This document shows, piece by piece, positions 1-8,245 of a stretch of 64,000 nucleotides of DNA. How positions within the stretch are numbered: the stretch's first letter is position 1; each line of letters starts with the position of its first letter. Under the pieces are notes generated by a model, which ran no database searches, was not told the origin of the DNA, and saw only the letters and a program-made list of their open reading frames with translations. This DNA is from Thermicanus aegyptius DSM 12793. GTDB taxonomy: Bacteria > Bacillota > Bacilli > Thermicanales > Thermicanaceae. Position numbers and translations under genes: made by a program. The stretch covers positions 2,673,151 to 2,737,150 of the forward strand of contig NZ_KI783301.1 of NCBI RefSeq assembly GCF_000510645.1, written 5' to 3'.

Positions 1-158
1 TCGGCAAACACCTCGACTTTTGACCGTTCCTTTCCGAACAACACCCAACCGGCGCCTCCAAAAACTTCCACATAGCACGTATGAGGGGGAAAACGACGGA
101 TGATTTCTTTCCGCAAGCGGGATTTTCCCCCTTGCCAACGAATCGGGCTTTTGAGCAT
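1..158 (-). CDS. D12-class DNA adenine-N6 methyltransferase, N-terminal part only
   Basis: The gene starts with ATG at 158 on the minus strand, behind a GGAGGA ribosome-binding site, and runs off the left edge. The 52 visible residues read LKSPIRWQGGKSRLRKEI, then FPPHTCYVEVFGGAGWVLFGKE. This is the N-terminal SAM-binding signature of Dam/D12-class adenine methylases (W.GGK followed by a F.GG.G..LF loop). Known members methylate adenine N6 in short DNA motifs and are common cargo of conjugative elements and phages, where they protect the incoming DNA. It lies downstream of the small cargo genes of the transfer region. The catalytic (D/N)PPY motif is outside the window, so activity and specificity cannot be judged. 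Confidence 0.85.
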   Translation of the reverse strand, partial: MLKSPIRWQGGKSRLRKEIIRRFPPHTCYVEVFGGAGWVLFGKERSKVEVFA

Positions 159-175
159 ACCGATTCCTCCTTTGC

Positions 176-427
176 CTAGACGCTGTTTCTGTCGATGGAA
201 GGATGGCTGTTGCCATTCCCCATTCCTTGTGACAAATAAGTCCGCAATGTCTTTCCCCGGTAAAAAATGCGATCATCCGGTACACTCAGGTCTTTCGCAT
301 ACTGAAAAACTTTGTCCAGGATACATTTCCATTGGGAACTCTGTCCCAGAAAATAGATTTCTTTCCCCGGTACAACCCCTACGAGATAAAATTCACCCTG
401 GTCTTTGATATACAACTGTAAATCCAT
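176..427 (-). CDS. Small hypothetical protein, 83 aa
   Basis: This 83-residue frame lies between the methylase start and the DUF960-like gene, in the same direction. The composition looks protein-like (KDQGEFYLVGVVPGKE, then FLGQSSQWKCILDKVFQYAKDL), with no membrane segment or signal peptide. I do not recognise a family. No good ribosome-binding site precedes the ATG at 427, so either it is translated by coupling or the start is wrong. It is probably conjugative-element cargo. Its reality rests on frame length and the tight packing of genes on this strand. Confidence 0.45.
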   Translation of the reverse strand: MDLQLYIKDQGEFYLVGVVPGKEIYFLGQSSQWKCILDKVFQYAKDLSVPDDRIFYRGKTLRTYLSQGMGNGNSHPSIDRNSV

Positions 428-464
428 GGCACAACCGACGCTTTTTTTAGAAAAAAGAAACGGG

Positions 465-740
465 TTAGTATTCCCTCGGAAGCAAAGCCGTGGCTACGAG
501 ATAATCACCGTAATTATCGAAAATCACCCATATTTTTTCAGGTAAATGGAGATTCACGGTGTCCAGGATTTTGTCGTTCCCATCGGTAATCTCTACCCGC
601 CCATTTTTCGGTTGAAAGGAAATAAACGGCGATTTGTCTTTATGGGCGATCGCTTTGTCAAACAACGTCCGTAGCACATGAGGGGGCAAATCCAGTCTTT
701 CAACGCCCCTTGTCATCACCGTTTGAATCGGCTTTCCCAT
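465..740 (-). CDS. DUF960-like small protein, 91 aa
   Basis: The start is the ATG at 740, because AGGAGG lies six bases upstream; an earlier in-frame start at 761 lacks such a site. The protein opens MGKPIQTVMTRGVERLDLPPHV and ends IWVIFDNYGDYLVATALLPREY. From memory, this resembles the DUF960 family of Firmicute mobile elements, which has a TRGV..LP opening and an IWVID.GD....LLP.EY ending. No function is established for that family. It is probably accessory cargo of the conjugative element, transcribed towards the methylase gene. The family call is from pattern recall and is moderate. Confidence 0.6.
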   Translation of the reverse strand: MGKPIQTVMTRGVERLDLPPHVLRTLFDKAIAHKDKSPFISFQPKNGRVEITDGNDKILDTVNLHLPEKIWVIFDNYGDYLVATALLPREY

Positions 741-783
741 ACGAATCCTCCTCATTTCCAAAATTCAAAATGGTCAAATGGCA

Positions 784-810
784 TAAAAAAACGACTTCGT
801 TTCCGAAGCC
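784..810 (-). terminator. Rho-independent terminator downstream of the transfer operon
   Basis: On the minus strand a seven-pair stem with a GAAA tetraloop (GGCTTCG-GAAA-CGAAGTC, with one wobble pair) is followed directly by seven Ts. It lies just after the stop of the 73-residue gene and separates the long transfer operon from the downstream DUF960-like and methylase genes. Confidence 0.8.
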
Positions 811-838
811 GTACTTGCCCTTATGCTGTTACCAGCGT

Positions 839-1060
839 CTAGAACAAAAAATCATAAGAACTCGTTTTCCTGAACTTGCGATAAAATTCTTCCGGGTCGT
901 GGCAATTCAGTTTGACGGTTAAGTACCCTTTTTCGGCCAACGGGTCGACCATGCGATCCAGCACGATACCGCCGCACTTCACCACATCCGAAGCATACGC
1001 ATCCAGATCTCCGTTGTGCTCACATTCCCGAAAACGCAATATGACTCTAATCTTTCTCAC
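839..1060 (-). CDS. Small hypothetical protein, 73 aa, end of transfer operon
   Basis: It starts with GTG at 1060, whose first bases overlap the stop of the preceding gene by four bases (GTGA), a sign of translational coupling. The product (MRKIRVILRFRECEHNGDLD, ending SSYDFLF) is soluble, mixed alpha/beta in character, with no recognised domain. It is the last gene before a strong terminator. Coupling to the neighbouring small gene argues that both are real and co-expressed. Function unknown. Confidence 0.55.
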   Translation of the reverse strand: MRKIRVILRFRECEHNGDLDAYASDVVKCGGIVLDRMVDPLAEKGYLTVKLNCHDPEEFYRKFRKTSSYDFLF

Positions 1061-1335
1061 CCCTGTTTTTTACGGGCTATGTTGACCGGAGGCATTTTTT
1101 GAGATCGCAGAAGAAACAAGCCGTTGTACAGAATTTGTATCAGATCCCGATGGACCACCCAAGGTTCGACAACCATTCTGCCCGTTTTCACATTGACAAC
1201 CCGGAATGCGACCGATTGCGGAGCGGTCGGAAGAAATTTCATTTGTACAGCATACATGGGAGGGGTCCCTTTTCTTCCAACCTCCTCCCACCCGTCTTTA
1301 AGCAAAGAATAACTCTGCGTCTTCTTCCAAATCAT
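1057..1335 (-). CDS. Small hypothetical protein, 92 aa
   Basis: The ATG at 1335 follows an AAAGGAAAGAG ribosome-binding site. The protein (MIWKKTQSYSLLKDGWEEVG, with a basic tail ending ARKKQG) has no membrane segment and no domain I recognise. It lies 54 bases downstream of the M23 peptidase gene and overlaps the next gene by four bases, so it is most likely co-transcribed with the secretion genes. It may be a transfer accessory protein or simple cargo; nothing in the sequence decides between them. Confidence 0.55.
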   Translation of the reverse strand: MIWKKTQSYSLLKDGWEEVGRKGTPPMYAVQMKFLPTAPQSVAFRVVNVKTGRMVVEPWVVHRDLIQILYNGLFLLRSQKMPPVNIARKKQG

Positions 1336-1389
1336 GATATCTCTTTCCTTTCCACTGCAGCGGTTCCCGAGTATATATCTGTTTTCTAA

Positions 1390-2316
1390 CTACGGAATCC
1401 ATTTTTCCATCGGGTCGACCGATTGACCGTGCTCTGTCATCCCCAGATGGAGATGCGGTCCAGTGGAACGGCCCGTTGATCCGACCGCTCCGATCATTTG
1501 GCCGGTATAAACGAACTGACCGGCTTCCACACCGATCACCGACAGATGCCCGTAAAAACTATCGACTCCATTTTGATGGTCGATGCGAATGTAATGGCCA
1601 TACCCTCCGTAATTCAACGAAGCGGCCGTGACGAACCCGTCCCGAATGGCCAATACGGGTGTTCCTACCGGAGCGGGCAAATCGATCCCGTCATGGAACG
1701 CGGTTTCCTCTGTAAATGGATCGCTGCGTAGGCCGTATGAGCTTGAGACCGTGGTATGGCCGATCAACGGCCACAGCCAACCGTCCACCCGAATCAAGGC
1801 GGATCGGTACTTCGCTTCCACATCGACAATTTTCGCGATTTCGTCTTCTCCCAGCCGAAGCGAACGAAGCGCATCATCAAAGGATCCCTGCCAGTGGGAT
1901 ACGGTTGCCGCAAGCGAAAAGATGGCATCTTCGGGATTGTCGGGATCCATCGCTCCATCTCCATCGCCGTCGCGGTGAAATTGCTCCCAAAGAAAGTCGG
2001 GAAGACCTGAAAAACCAACCCCTTCATTCACGGCGGGATGGCGGCCGAAATCCGTATTCACTTTGACGATGGCCGCAAGCTGCGACCAGGAAACGAAGCC
2101 GTTTTCCGCCCGCAGAAAGACCGTTAGCAGCGGAAGGGGAACGTCGAGTTGTTCCACATGGCCCAAAGGTGTCCCTTTGTAAGTGGCTTCCGATGAAGCA
2201 ACCAGCATTCCCATCAGCGCCACGCCCAACAACAGAAACAGCATCACCAGCATCACGCCGCCGATGCCGACGGAACCGATGATCCAGTACACCCGCTTTT
2301 TATTCGTCTGCGGCAT
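1390..2316 (-). CDS. Membrane-anchored M23 peptidoglycan hydrolase of the conjugation machinery
   Basis: This protein probably cuts the donor cell wall so the transfer channel can pass. Residues 10-40 form one membrane helix. Residues about 45-175 hold a region with a lysozyme-like pattern (LTVFLRAENGFVSWSQLAAI), of less certain fold. Residues 180-308 are an M23 metallopeptidase with zinc ligands H208 and D212 (FHDGIDLP), H257 (YGHL) and H288/H290 (GPHLHLG). All M23 metal ligands are present, so it should be active. The two-part layout parallels the wall hydrolases of Tn916 and ICEBs1, though those usually end in NlpC/P60 rather than M23. It follows the VirB6-like gene by 33 bases in the same operon. 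Confidence 0.9.
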   Translation of the reverse strand: MPQTNKKRVYWIIGSVGIGGVMLVMLFLLLGVALMGMLVASSEATYKGTPLGHVEQLDVPLPLLTVFLRAENGFVSWSQLAAIVKVNTDFGRHPAVNEGVGFSGLPDFLWEQFHRDGDGDGAMDPDNPEDAIFSLAATVSHWQGSFDDALRSLRLGEDEIAKIVDVEAKYRSALIRVDGWLWPLIGHTTVSSSYGLRSDPFTEETAFHDGIDLPAPVGTPVLAIRDGFVTAASLNYGGYGHYIRIDHQNGVDSFYGHLSVIGVEAGQFVYTGQMIGAVGSTGRSTGPHLHLGMTEHGQSVDPMEKWIP

Positions 2317-2349
2317 TCATGGAAGCCTCCTGTCGATGTTCCATTCCCA

Positions 2350-3906
2350 TCACTCCGTCTCCTCGTCGCTTTCCGGTTTCGGCTTTCGTTTGGGCCACCA
2401 TTGCTTGGCCTTGTCTTTGGTCCTGTTCCAGGATTCCTTCGTCTTATTCCAGGATTCTTTCGTTTCGTTCCAGTGCTGCGTCACTTCGGCTTTGGTGGTT
2501 TGGTACATCTGATGCGGCGTCGGCGCTTCAAAAAAGCTGAGGATGTGCTGCAAAATCTTTTTGCGGAACAGGAAGGCGCAGAAAAACAAAAGGCCGACAA
2601 AGATTTGCTGGATGACCAGCAGCCCCGAGCCCCTTGCCACAATGTCGGAAATCAGCAACGTGAGTCCCAAATAAAAGCCGTAAACCACCTTTGTCCCCAG
2701 CGTCCCGATGAGCCACGTAACCCACTTGCGGGTGAATGCAAAACCCCTTTCGGGAAAAACACCGAGCAGAAACACGATTGGCGCAAGGATGATGATGGCC
2801 AGCGCCATCTCCTGCGCCAGAACCAAAATGAGCGAAATCGTCCCGACAAAGAGCAGCAACGTCAAGGTGGCAAGCAAAGCAAGCAAGGCGATCAGAAAAC
2901 GGGTTCCGGCGGAACCTCCCCAAAAATGACCGACCAGATCGTCGTGATTGCCGTGGTCGATGTTGGGAGAACCCAGCACTTTGCGAAGGATATCCCGCTG
3001 CGGCATGCTGGGCGCGTATTGCCGGAGCAGGTGCGACCACTCCTCCCCGGGCCGAACGTTCAGTTCCACTTCCTCGTCCCGCGCCAACTTTTGAATTTCT
3101 TCGGCCTCCTCTTCGGTCACACGGACGTCATCGGCATTTTCCCGGTTCAATTCGCCGATGGTCCAAGGGCGATCCACAAACAGTTTCCAGATCCGGTTGG
3201 ACGTATTGATCAATTGCTGATCGGCCGCGGACAACAAGCCTCCCTCATGAACCTGATCGCCGGTGACGGCCTGATACGGCGCGGCGAGCGATCCCATCGT
3301 AATCTGGGTAAGCTGGTCCATTGTTTTTGACACCCATCCGATGCTTTGACCCGCATTGGCCATGAACCAGAGCCCGCCGGCCAGGACCAACACGGCGCCG
3401 ATCGTTCCCGACGTAAGCCTTGTCGTCTGGTTTTTCCAGTACCCGACCGCGATCATCCATGCCGCCAGTAGCAAAAGAATGAACGGAAGAAAACGAAAAA
3501 ACAAACTCGTTTTCAAACCGTCCATAATCGGCAGGATGATGGATAACTGCGCATTCACCAGGTCCGTATGAAAACCGAGTTGCATCAGAAATATTCCGAA
3601 GCGGACCATCAGCGTATTGAGATAGAACAGGAAATTGGACAGACCGTTGAGCAAGATCGGGAACGGGTTATGCATGACCGGCTTCCAGCCTTTCCATTCG
3701 ATGAAGTCATAACCCAGATCCCACGCATAGTTGTCGGGAGGATACGCTTTGTAATCCAGCGTTTTCTCGCCGGGGACGATCCCCATCTCCTGTTCGTTCG
3801 GGATGATGCGATCCATGGGATCCCCCTGCCCGGCATATGCAATCGCCGTATCTTCCGCAAACAGAAGGCAGAAACAGAGAAACAATAGAGCCGCCCGTTT
3901 GCTCAT
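2350..3906 (-). CDS. VirB6-like polytopic conjugation channel protein
   Basis: This 518-residue protein has a signal peptide (residues 1-25), a hydrophilic stretch, and several membrane helices around residues 75-185. A long charged loop at about 210-320 is rich in E and D, and a second helix block spans about 330-450. The basic tail repeats WN.TKESWNRTK. Position between the VirB4 ATPase and the wall hydrolase, plus this topology, matches the VirB6-like proteins of Gram-positive conjugative elements (Tn916 Orf15, ICEBs1 ConG). It would form the inner-membrane part of the DNA channel. Its start overlaps the stop of the VirB4 gene by four bases. The sequence itself is divergent, so the call rests on topology and synteny. 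Confidence 0.8.
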   Translation of the reverse strand: MSKRAALLFLCFCLLFAEDTAIAYAGQGDPMDRIIPNEQEMGIVPGEKTLDYKAYPPDNYAWDLGYDFIEWKGWKPVMHNPFPILLNGLSNFLFYLNTLMVRFGIFLMQLGFHTDLVNAQLSIILPIMDGLKTSLFFRFLPFILLLLAAWMIAVGYWKNQTTRLTSGTIGAVLVLAGGLWFMANAGQSIGWVSKTMDQLTQITMGSLAAPYQAVTGDQVHEGGLLSAADQQLINTSNRIWKLFVDRPWTIGELNRENADDVRVTEEEAEEIQKLARDEEVELNVRPGEEWSHLLRQYAPSMPQRDILRKVLGSPNIDHGNHDDLVGHFWGGSAGTRFLIALLALLATLTLLLFVGTISLILVLAQEMALAIIILAPIVFLLGVFPERGFAFTRKWVTWLIGTLGTKVVYGFYLGLTLLISDIVARGSGLLVIQQIFVGLLFFCAFLFRKKILQHILSFFEAPTPHQMYQTTKAEVTQHWNETKESWNKTKESWNRTKDKAKQWWPKRKPKPESDEETE

Positions 3907-6386
3907 GGCATTCCCTCCCGTGCCCCGGAACTCGGCGTGGTATGAAAGATGCGAAGCAAATCATCCGGGGTCGGTTCGATCCGGACTCTTCCGATCCGGC
4001 CCGAAATATCTTTCATGAAGCAGTCCCCGGATTTCAGCTCCCGAAACGCATGGATCATCTCCTCGTCCTGCGGGTCCAGACCAAGCAGCGTCAAATTGTC
4101 CGCGATCGCCCGCGGGTCCTCCGTCCGGAAACAGAAAATGCAGCCGAGATTGTTGCGTGTCTCTTCTTCGGCCACATCGGAAGGATTTTGCGTGACGATG
4201 AGCGGAACGACATCAAAGGAGCGGCCCATGCGAATAATTTCATCGATCAGGAGCGCGCCTTCCGGAAAAGCTTTCAGCATCCAGCTTTCATCGATGCCGA
4301 ACACTTTGAGCACATCATGGGGGCTGTAAAACATAAACTCCCGCCCCAGAGCGGCCACCAGATACATAATCCCCAATCCGAACCGCTCGTTCGGGGTCAT
4401 CCCCCCTTGCAGCCGGTCGTTTCCCCGCCTTTTCGGCAACGGAAGACCGGCCAGGGTAATGACCACAAAACGCGCATGGGTCAACCGGGTCTGCTCCTCG
4501 CCGTCGCGGGCAAACACAAATTTGCCGTAAGGGCTTTTGGAGTACGACTGCAACCGGTTGACACACCTTCTCGCTTCCACCCGCATCGCTTCCACCGGCG
4601 CTTCGTCCGCCAGGTGTTGCATTTCCCTGATGAGTTGAAACAAATCCCGTTTTTCACCGGCAAACGTTCGCTCCACCGCTTCCATAATGACATCCGCCCG
4701 CTCGTCGTTTTTCGTCCCTTCAAGGAGCAAACTCAAAAAGTCCAGGACAATCCCGTGGTTCCGCTCCTCACTCTGCGACATCCGAAACGGGTTGAACCGG
4801 GTGTTGGAGTCCGCGGCGAAATTGAGCAGCACCATCTGCCGGCGGATTTCGGGAATAAACATAAAACAGGCGTCTTCCCCTTTGGGATCGATCGCAAACA
4901 CGATGCCTCCCTGGTTAAACGCCTGATAATACAACGTCTTTTTCAATACCGATTTTCCGGATCCGAGGGTGCCGACGACGACCATCGCCCCGGAACGGTT
5001 CAACGCTTTCATGGGCCGCTGGAGATCGAGCAACACCGGAATGTTGTGCACCGTGCGGCCGATATACTCCCCGTCCGGGTCGCCGATTTCGCGGCTGCCA
5101 TGCAGAACGGCCGCGGCCAAATATTTCGGGTCCATCGGGATTCGGCGTTGTTCGTCCATCCGCGAGCCGGGCAGAAAAAGCTGAAACGCTTTTGCCTGAT
5201 CGGCCGGCGAACGAACGATGCGCACGTGGCGCGCCGCGTACAATTGCAACAGTTGGGACACCCGCTCTTCCAGTTCCTTGCGGTTTGCCCCGGATACGTT
5301 CAGCCAGGCGGACATCCAGACGAGCGGCATCCCTTTCTGGAGCTTGTTTTCCAATACCCGCCCCCGTTTTCCCGCCCATTCCAGCGTAAGCGGCGCTTCT
5401 TCGGAAGCCTCCCGGTACTCCCTGCGTTGATCCCGCAGCACTTTGCGGCTTCTCTGCAAACCGCCGGCCGCCTCGTGCGGTGTCTCGACCTTGAAGTGTA
5501 GACTCACTTCCGCCGGAAACGGAAGATCTTCCAGCATGTAGAGCCACTCATTTCCGACGGTCGGGATATCCTCCGGCACATCGACGACGGCGAAAAACGC
5601 CTGATAGCTTTTCACCCCGTCTTCCCGGTCATCGTGATGGACAATCCACGTTTTCATTTTTTCCTCGCCAACCAGATCCCCGGAAAGCTGCAGAGGCATC
5701 GATTTTTTCGGGCGCAGGCTCACTTTTTCGCCTTTGACGATCACTTCGTGAACCGAATCGGCCCGCAGCGCAAGTTCCGGTTCCCGTGTCAGCCCCCGGT
5801 AAAACCCGCGGCGGATCAGCCATTCGATGTCTTTCGGTTGGCAGCGCTCGCCTTGCAAATGGCTGAACACATGGGCATATTGCAGCGCCTCCGCGGCCCT
5901 CGCCTGGATGACCCGTTCCATCTCCAGTTCGCCGCGCGGCCGGTACCAGAACTGTTCCTGCACGCTCCGGACCAAATAGCCGAGGACACGCTTTATCGTT
6001 TCCATCGTATGGCGAAGCCCGGAAAAATCGATTTCGGGCATGTCGCGGAATCCCGAGGAAAGCCGAAGCAGCAAATAGAGGGAACGCTGCCAGGGCCGGC
6101 GTTCGGCGAACCGTTGCATGACGGCCTGAACATACCGCTCGTATTCGGGGCCCGTTCCCTTTCTTCCGGCCCTCCACTGTTCCGCATCCATCATGCGGGT
6201 CACGGACAACAGCTGACCTTCCCCATGAAAGCCGTGCAGAAAATGCTGAAAGCTGGCCACCGTTCCCCGCTTTTTTTCCAATGACTGATAAGCATAAGGT
6301 TTTAACGGGATCTGGTACACCGCCCAAGGCTGCAGCAGGTGATCGAACAGAAGGTTTTGTTCCCAGTAGAGGATCGGAAATTTCAC
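3903..6386 (-). CDS. VirB4-family conjugation ATPase
   Basis: This 827-residue ATPase powers assembly and function of the type IV secretion channel. The Walker A motif GTLGSGKS is at residues 472-479, followed by AIDPKGED, and a Walker B-type segment VFGIDESWML lies near residue 710. The N-terminal 400 residues match the TcpF/ConE type of Gram-positive VirB4 protein. Length is usual for the family. It overlaps the TcpE gene upstream and the VirB6-like gene downstream by four bases each, so the three are translationally coupled. It matches Tn916 Orf16 and ICEBs1 ConE in position. No disruption is visible. Confidence 0.93.
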   Translation of the reverse strand: MKFPILYWEQNLLFDHLLQPWAVYQIPLKPYAYQSLEKKRGTVASFQHFLHGFHGEGQLLSVTRMMDAEQWRAGRKGTGPEYERYVQAVMQRFAERRPWQRSLYLLLRLSSGFRDMPEIDFSGLRHTMETIKRVLGYLVRSVQEQFWYRPRGELEMERVIQARAAEALQYAHVFSHLQGERCQPKDIEWLIRRGFYRGLTREPELALRADSVHEVIVKGEKVSLRPKKSMPLQLSGDLVGEEKMKTWIVHHDDREDGVKSYQAFFAVVDVPEDIPTVGNEWLYMLEDLPFPAEVSLHFKVETPHEAAGGLQRSRKVLRDQRREYREASEEAPLTLEWAGKRGRVLENKLQKGMPLVWMSAWLNVSGANRKELEERVSQLLQLYAARHVRIVRSPADQAKAFQLFLPGSRMDEQRRIPMDPKYLAAAVLHGSREIGDPDGEYIGRTVHNIPVLLDLQRPMKALNRSGAMVVVGTLGSGKSVLKKTLYYQAFNQGGIVFAIDPKGEDACFMFIPEIRRQMVLLNFAADSNTRFNPFRMSQSEERNHGIVLDFLSLLLEGTKNDERADVIMEAVERTFAGEKRDLFQLIREMQHLADEAPVEAMRVEARRCVNRLQSYSKSPYGKFVFARDGEEQTRLTHARFVVITLAGLPLPKRRGNDRLQGGMTPNERFGLGIMYLVAALGREFMFYSPHDVLKVFGIDESWMLKAFPEGALLIDEIIRMGRSFDVVPLIVTQNPSDVAEEETRNNLGCIFCFRTEDPRAIADNLTLLGLDPQDEEMIHAFRELKSGDCFMKDISGRIGRVRIEPTPDDLLRIFHTTPSSGAREGMP

Positions 6387-7132
6387 AACGTCTCACCTCC
6401 CCTTGGACGACAGGACGATGAATCGGGCAAAAGGTTTGAATTCCGGGACGGTTTTGGAAGTCGCCGGATGTGCCAATGGCCGGAATCCGTCACATGCACT
6501 TCCACCGCATCTTTCGTCGTCCAATGTTGGTTCCGGGATTTCTCCCATGAAGCCGGCGCCCGGGACCGGAAGTGGAGCCGCCCCGTTTCCACGGGGATGA
6601 CGGCCAATCGCCCACGCTTCCCTTTCCATTTCACTCGCACGCCGCCGGGCAATTTTGCATACACCATCCGTTTCACGCGTCCCTGAAAAGGGGTTCGCCC
6701 GCCAATCCATTCCTCCAGCCCGTCCGCGCATGACTGAAGCGTATACGGCCTGCACCATCCTTCCAAACGGAGACGCCCCTTTCTTTCGGAAAACCGGACT
6801 TCCCGCCACCCGATCAGCCATTTCGGACGCAGCAAAAATTTCAGCACATCGAGCAAAAATCCCGGCACGCTTTTCCCAGCCGGGTCGAGTTTGACACTGT
6901 AATACGCGGCGGCAATGGGTCCCGCCAGCATTACAACGAGGGGATCCAACGGGATCAGCCAGGCCAGAACGGGTATCACGTAGCAAAACACGAAAAAGAT
7001 GAACACATAGACGAACCAGAGGATAATCCCATCCTGCCGGATCGGGACCCAGAGCCGGATATCCCCGATGTGATAAATGAGCGGGCGAACCCGGTACAAC
7101 GCCCGGTACGATTCCGCCTTTTCTTCCTCCAT
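6383..7132 (-). CDS. TcpE-family conjugation membrane protein
   Basis: Residues 10-110 match the TcpE family: RALYRVRPLIYHIGDIRLW, two membrane helices (about 30-55 and 58-80), then a cytoplasmic stretch ending VLKFLLRPKWL. TcpE members (Tn916 Orf17, ICEBs1 ConD) are essential membrane components of Gram-positive conjugation machines. This protein is longer than the usual 130 residues; the extra 140 residues are basic and soluble and may be lineage-specific. It lies seven bases downstream of a small two-helix protein gene and overlaps the VirB4 gene by four bases, as in the known systems. Confidence 0.82.
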   Translation of the reverse strand: MEEEKAESYRALYRVRPLIYHIGDIRLWVPIRQDGIILWFVYVFIFFVFCYVIPVLAWLIPLDPLVVMLAGPIAAAYYSVKLDPAGKSVPGFLLDVLKFLLRPKWLIGWREVRFSERKGRLRLEGWCRPYTLQSCADGLEEWIGGRTPFQGRVKRMVYAKLPGGVRVKWKGKRGRLAVIPVETGRLHFRSRAPASWEKSRNQHWTTKDAVEVHVTDSGHWHIRRLPKPSRNSNLLPDSSSCRPRGGETL

Positions 7133-7138
7133 CCCGCA

Positions 7139-7411
7139 TCACCCCGGCAACGTGTCGGTCAATCCGTCGATTTCAATATTCAGTTTCCTGAGCACGTACA
7201 GTGCCAAATATTTCGCGATGCCGGGGAAGAATACGAAGACCCCGAGGATGACCGACAGGACAATATGGCTCCATAACCGGTTGTTCTCCCCGTTGGCATA
7301 CATTTTGACACCGCGGTAAATGGCGATGGTCAAAAAAATCGCCTGGAGGATGCGTTTGATCACGAGAAGACCGGTATCGATAAAATCTCCGTTCACTTCC
7401 CCCACCCCCAA
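7139..7411 (-). CDS. Small two-helix membrane protein of the conjugation operon
   Basis: This 90-residue protein has two predicted membrane helices (about residues 12-32 and 45-65), joined by a short loop containing YANGENNRLW. Proteins of this size and topology occur at this place in Gram-positive transfer operons (ICEBs1 ConC-like) and resemble VirB2/VirB3-type components in shape. It lies between the TcpC gene (nine bases upstream) and the TcpE gene (six bases downstream). The role as a channel subunit is inferred from position, since the sequence is too short and divergent for a firm family call. Confidence 0.7.
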   Translation of the reverse strand: MGVGEVNGDFIDTGLLVIKRILQAIFLTIAIYRGVKMYANGENNRLWSHIVLSVILGVFVFFPGIAKYLALYVLRKLNIEIDGLTDTLPG

Positions 7412-7420
7412 ACCAACTTC

Positions 7421-8239
7421 TTATCCGATCGACTGAACAAAAAACTTTTGATTGTCCTCCTTTACCCGAAGTTTCCACACTTGCGGAAACACGGTACCGG
7501 TAGCCGCATCCCGCACCGTGAACATCGCCCTTACGGTGTAAGGACCGCTGCCGTACACTTGCATGTCGTCCAGGGAAACCCACTGAACGCGGCCCTGCAA
7601 GGGGATCAAAGTGCGGTCGCTGTCCACATAATTCGCCAAATTCCCCGGCACGGCTTCCGCGCACATCGCCTTTAAAAATCCCTCGATCGAAGGACGCATT
7701 CTGAGTTTCACTTCACTCGCCGCGTGAGGCTCGGCTTGTCCTTCATCGGGCAGTTCCGGCGGCTCTTGCACGGGAAGAAGGACAGGGAGATCCATAACGG
7801 CTGCTCCCTGTTCCGGCCGCACTCCCACCGGCACTTCCACGTACCAGATGCTGCGGGCCGGATTCAAAACAACCGCCCGAAGTCGGACCGTATACCTGCC
7901 GTTCCCTTGCCGTTGTAAAGAGACGAACTCCACCGCCAGGACCGTTTGTTTGGTTTCTTTCCCCGCCGGCTGAAGGAAACTGAAACGGGCAACATCCGAC
8001 CGGTTGACGTAAGGTTTCAATCTTCCGCCGCGTTCCTCGGATGTTTCCTCTCCGCTCCAGGTCATCCACTCGCGGATAAAATTCGCCGCCGTGCTGATGG
8101 CCATCTGTTGCTCCAGCATCATTTGTTCGGCTTGTTGGGATTCCTCCGCCTCCGGCCGGATCCACAGGGAAATGGAGCCGAGCGCGGATACCGTGAGCAT
8201 GATCCAGAGCAGGATTCTGGGTACCAGTCGCAGGCCCAT
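7421..8239 (-). CDS. TcpC-family (VirB8-like) conjugation protein
   Basis: This 272-residue protein has one N-terminal membrane helix (residues 5-27), then two domains of the NTF2-like fold typical of TcpC and VirB8: residues about 45-145 and 180-272. The second domain ends in the family-like phrase WKLRVKEDNQKFFVQSIG. A proline-rich linker at about 155-175 joins them. TcpC and ICEBs1 ConB form the ring on the outer membrane face that scaffolds the transfer channel. The gene lies six bases downstream of the replication-relaxation gene, in the same operon. Length fits the family. Confidence 0.88.
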   Translation of the reverse strand: MGLRLVPRILLWIMLTVSALGSISLWIRPEAEESQQAEQMMLEQQMAISTAANFIREWMTWSGEETSEERGGRLKPYVNRSDVARFSFLQPAGKETKQTVLAVEFVSLQRQGNGRYTVRLRAVVLNPARSIWYVEVPVGVRPEQGAAVMDLPVLLPVQEPPELPDEGQAEPHAASEVKLRMRPSIEGFLKAMCAEAVPGNLANYVDSDRTLIPLQGRVQWVSLDDMQVYGSGPYTVRAMFTVRDAATGTVFPQVWKLRVKEDNQKFFVQSIG

Positions 8240-8245
8240 CCGGCT

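Noticed and set aside
3837-5501. 554-residue open frame on the plus strand
   Set aside because: It lies entirely antisense to the VirB4 gene and has the Pro/Arg/His-rich composition of a shadow frame; the minus strand carries clear ATPase motifs.
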